From Deltaproteobacteria bacterium (GTDB lineage: Bacteria > Myxococcota_A > UBA9042 > DTJE01): a DNA stretch of 24,880 bases. The notes beneath the pieces are model-generated. The model had not been told where the DNA came from and searched no databases. It saw nothing but the letters and a program-made list of their open reading frames with translations. Of the stretch, positions 24,488-24,880 are shown one piece after another; positions within the stretch are counted from its first letter, which is position 1, and the number at the start of each line of letters is the position of its first letter. Location: assembly GCA_013151875.1 (NCBI GenBank), contig JAADHL010000271.1, positions 1 to 24,880 on the forward strand, given 5' to 3'. The position numbers and the translations under genes were made by a program.

Positions 24488-24569
24488 GCGACTCATTGGT
24501 GTCCGCGGGTTTCGCGGGATTTGAAAACCAGCATCGGCCCTGACAATGGGCGCCGACGGAGGAACTTAA

Positions 24570-24857
24570 ATGAACGTGACAAAGACGATTTCAGCGGCAA
24601 CGCTGGCACTGGGACTTTCGCTCAGCGGTCTGGCTGGCACGGCCGCCGCAAACAGCAACCACAACGCCGATCTGCCGAGGGCCCTCATGGACAAGGGCGG
24701 TCAGCACGGTTGCGGCGCGGCAAGCTGCGGCAGCAAGAGCGACGACGACAAGGGCAAGCAGGACGACAGCAAGGCCAAGGACGGCAAAGACGGCCAGCAA
24801 AAGGGCGGTGACAAGAAATGCGGTGCCGGCAAGTGCGGCGCCGGAAGCTGTGGATAG
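24570..24857 (+). CDS. Small exported Cys-rich peptide, HvfA-like RiPP metallophore precursor candidate
   Basis: A 95-aa secreted peptide. Residues 1-27 are a Sec signal peptide (basic start, ISAATLALGLSLSGLAG core, A-A-A before Asn28). The mature part has a short N-terminal segment with DLPRALMDKGG, a first cysteine pair GCGAASCG (C48, C53), a very charged Asp/Lys/Gln linker, and a terminal KCGAGKCGAGSCG with C84, C89 and C94 spaced by five. This layout resembles HvfA-type precursors, in which a MNIO (DUF692) enzyme modifies Cys in EGKCG repeats and the product binds metal such as copper; here the Glu is Ala or missing. GGAGG lies 7 nt before the ATG. Only 23 nt follow, so partner genes cannot be seen. 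An unmodified metal-binding peptide is the alternative. Confidence 0.6.
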   Translation: MNVTKTISAATLALGLSLSGLAGTAAANSNHNADLPRALMDKGGQHGCGAASCGSKSDDDKGKQDDSKAKDGKDGQQKGGDKKCGAGKCGAGSCG

Positions 24858-24880
24858 CCCCTTCCCTTCCCACCAAACCC

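Larger units (their letters stand above)
24137..24569. other. Gene-poor stretch between lipoprotein and Cys-rich peptide genes
   Basis: 433 bp without a convincing intact gene. It contains a run of seven T (24162-24168) with no stem before it, a short frame starting like an FAD oxidoreductase (24193-24354), and an A/T-rich island with an adjacent palindrome (24472-24487) that may be the promoter region of the next gene. The minus-strand frames have no family resemblance. Confidence 0.5.

Overview
The window is GC-rich, densely packed bacterial chromosome with no rRNA, tRNA, insertion sequence, phage gene or CRISPR array. Gene content suggests a Myxococcota/Deltaproteobacteria-like organism. 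Pointers are a GYF_2-transmembrane-AgmX/PglI-type protein, an Asp-rich lipoprotein, a SPOR protein directly behind argS, and a pyrophosphate-type phosphofructokinase. This placement is inferred from families, not from a phylogeny.

Layout. (1) 1-2994, minus strand: a ferredoxin-nitroreductase, a PPi-type 6-phosphofructokinase and a GH35-like beta-galactosidase (cut by the window start), probably one unit from a promoter at 3022-3050. (2) 3159-5588, plus: a large ArnT/PMT-type GT39 membrane glycosyltransferase, divergent from unit 1 and overlapping its convergent neighbour by 8 nt. (3) 5581-11006, minus: dnaG-rpoD-folC-DJ-1/PfpI, a macromolecular-synthesis operon without rpsU, with ATGA coupling between dnaG and rpoD and a sigma70-type promoter before a TTG start of dnaG. 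(4) 11007-11323: gene-free, with a large imperfect palindrome. (5) 11324-16011, minus: argS-SPOR-cupin-RidA-GT87. (6) 16120-17721, plus: lipB and a GYF_2/AgmX-like membrane protein. (7) 17741-20802, minus: a small membrane protein and ribosomal protein S1 (rpsA) with a long histone-H1-like tail. (8) 20999-22729, minus: a membrane-anchored GH5 endoglycoceramidase-like protein whose expected nucleophile is Gln. (9) 22916-24136, plus: an Asp-rich lipoprotein. (10) 24137-24569: a gene-poor stretch with a possible oxidoreductase remnant. (11) 24570-24857, plus: a small exported Cys-rich peptide resembling HvfA-type RiPP metallophore precursors.

How the genes fit together. Replication, transcription and translation housekeeping (dnaG, rpoD, argS, rpsA) is interleaved with folate (folC) and lipoate (lipB) metabolism and surface-glycan functions (GT39, GT87, mannose-6-phosphate-isomerase-like cupin). 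The two glycoside hydrolases both depart from the clan GH-A active-site consensus. The most promising lead for an unusual system is the Cys-rich precursor-like peptide at the right edge, because any modifying enzymes would lie just outside the window.
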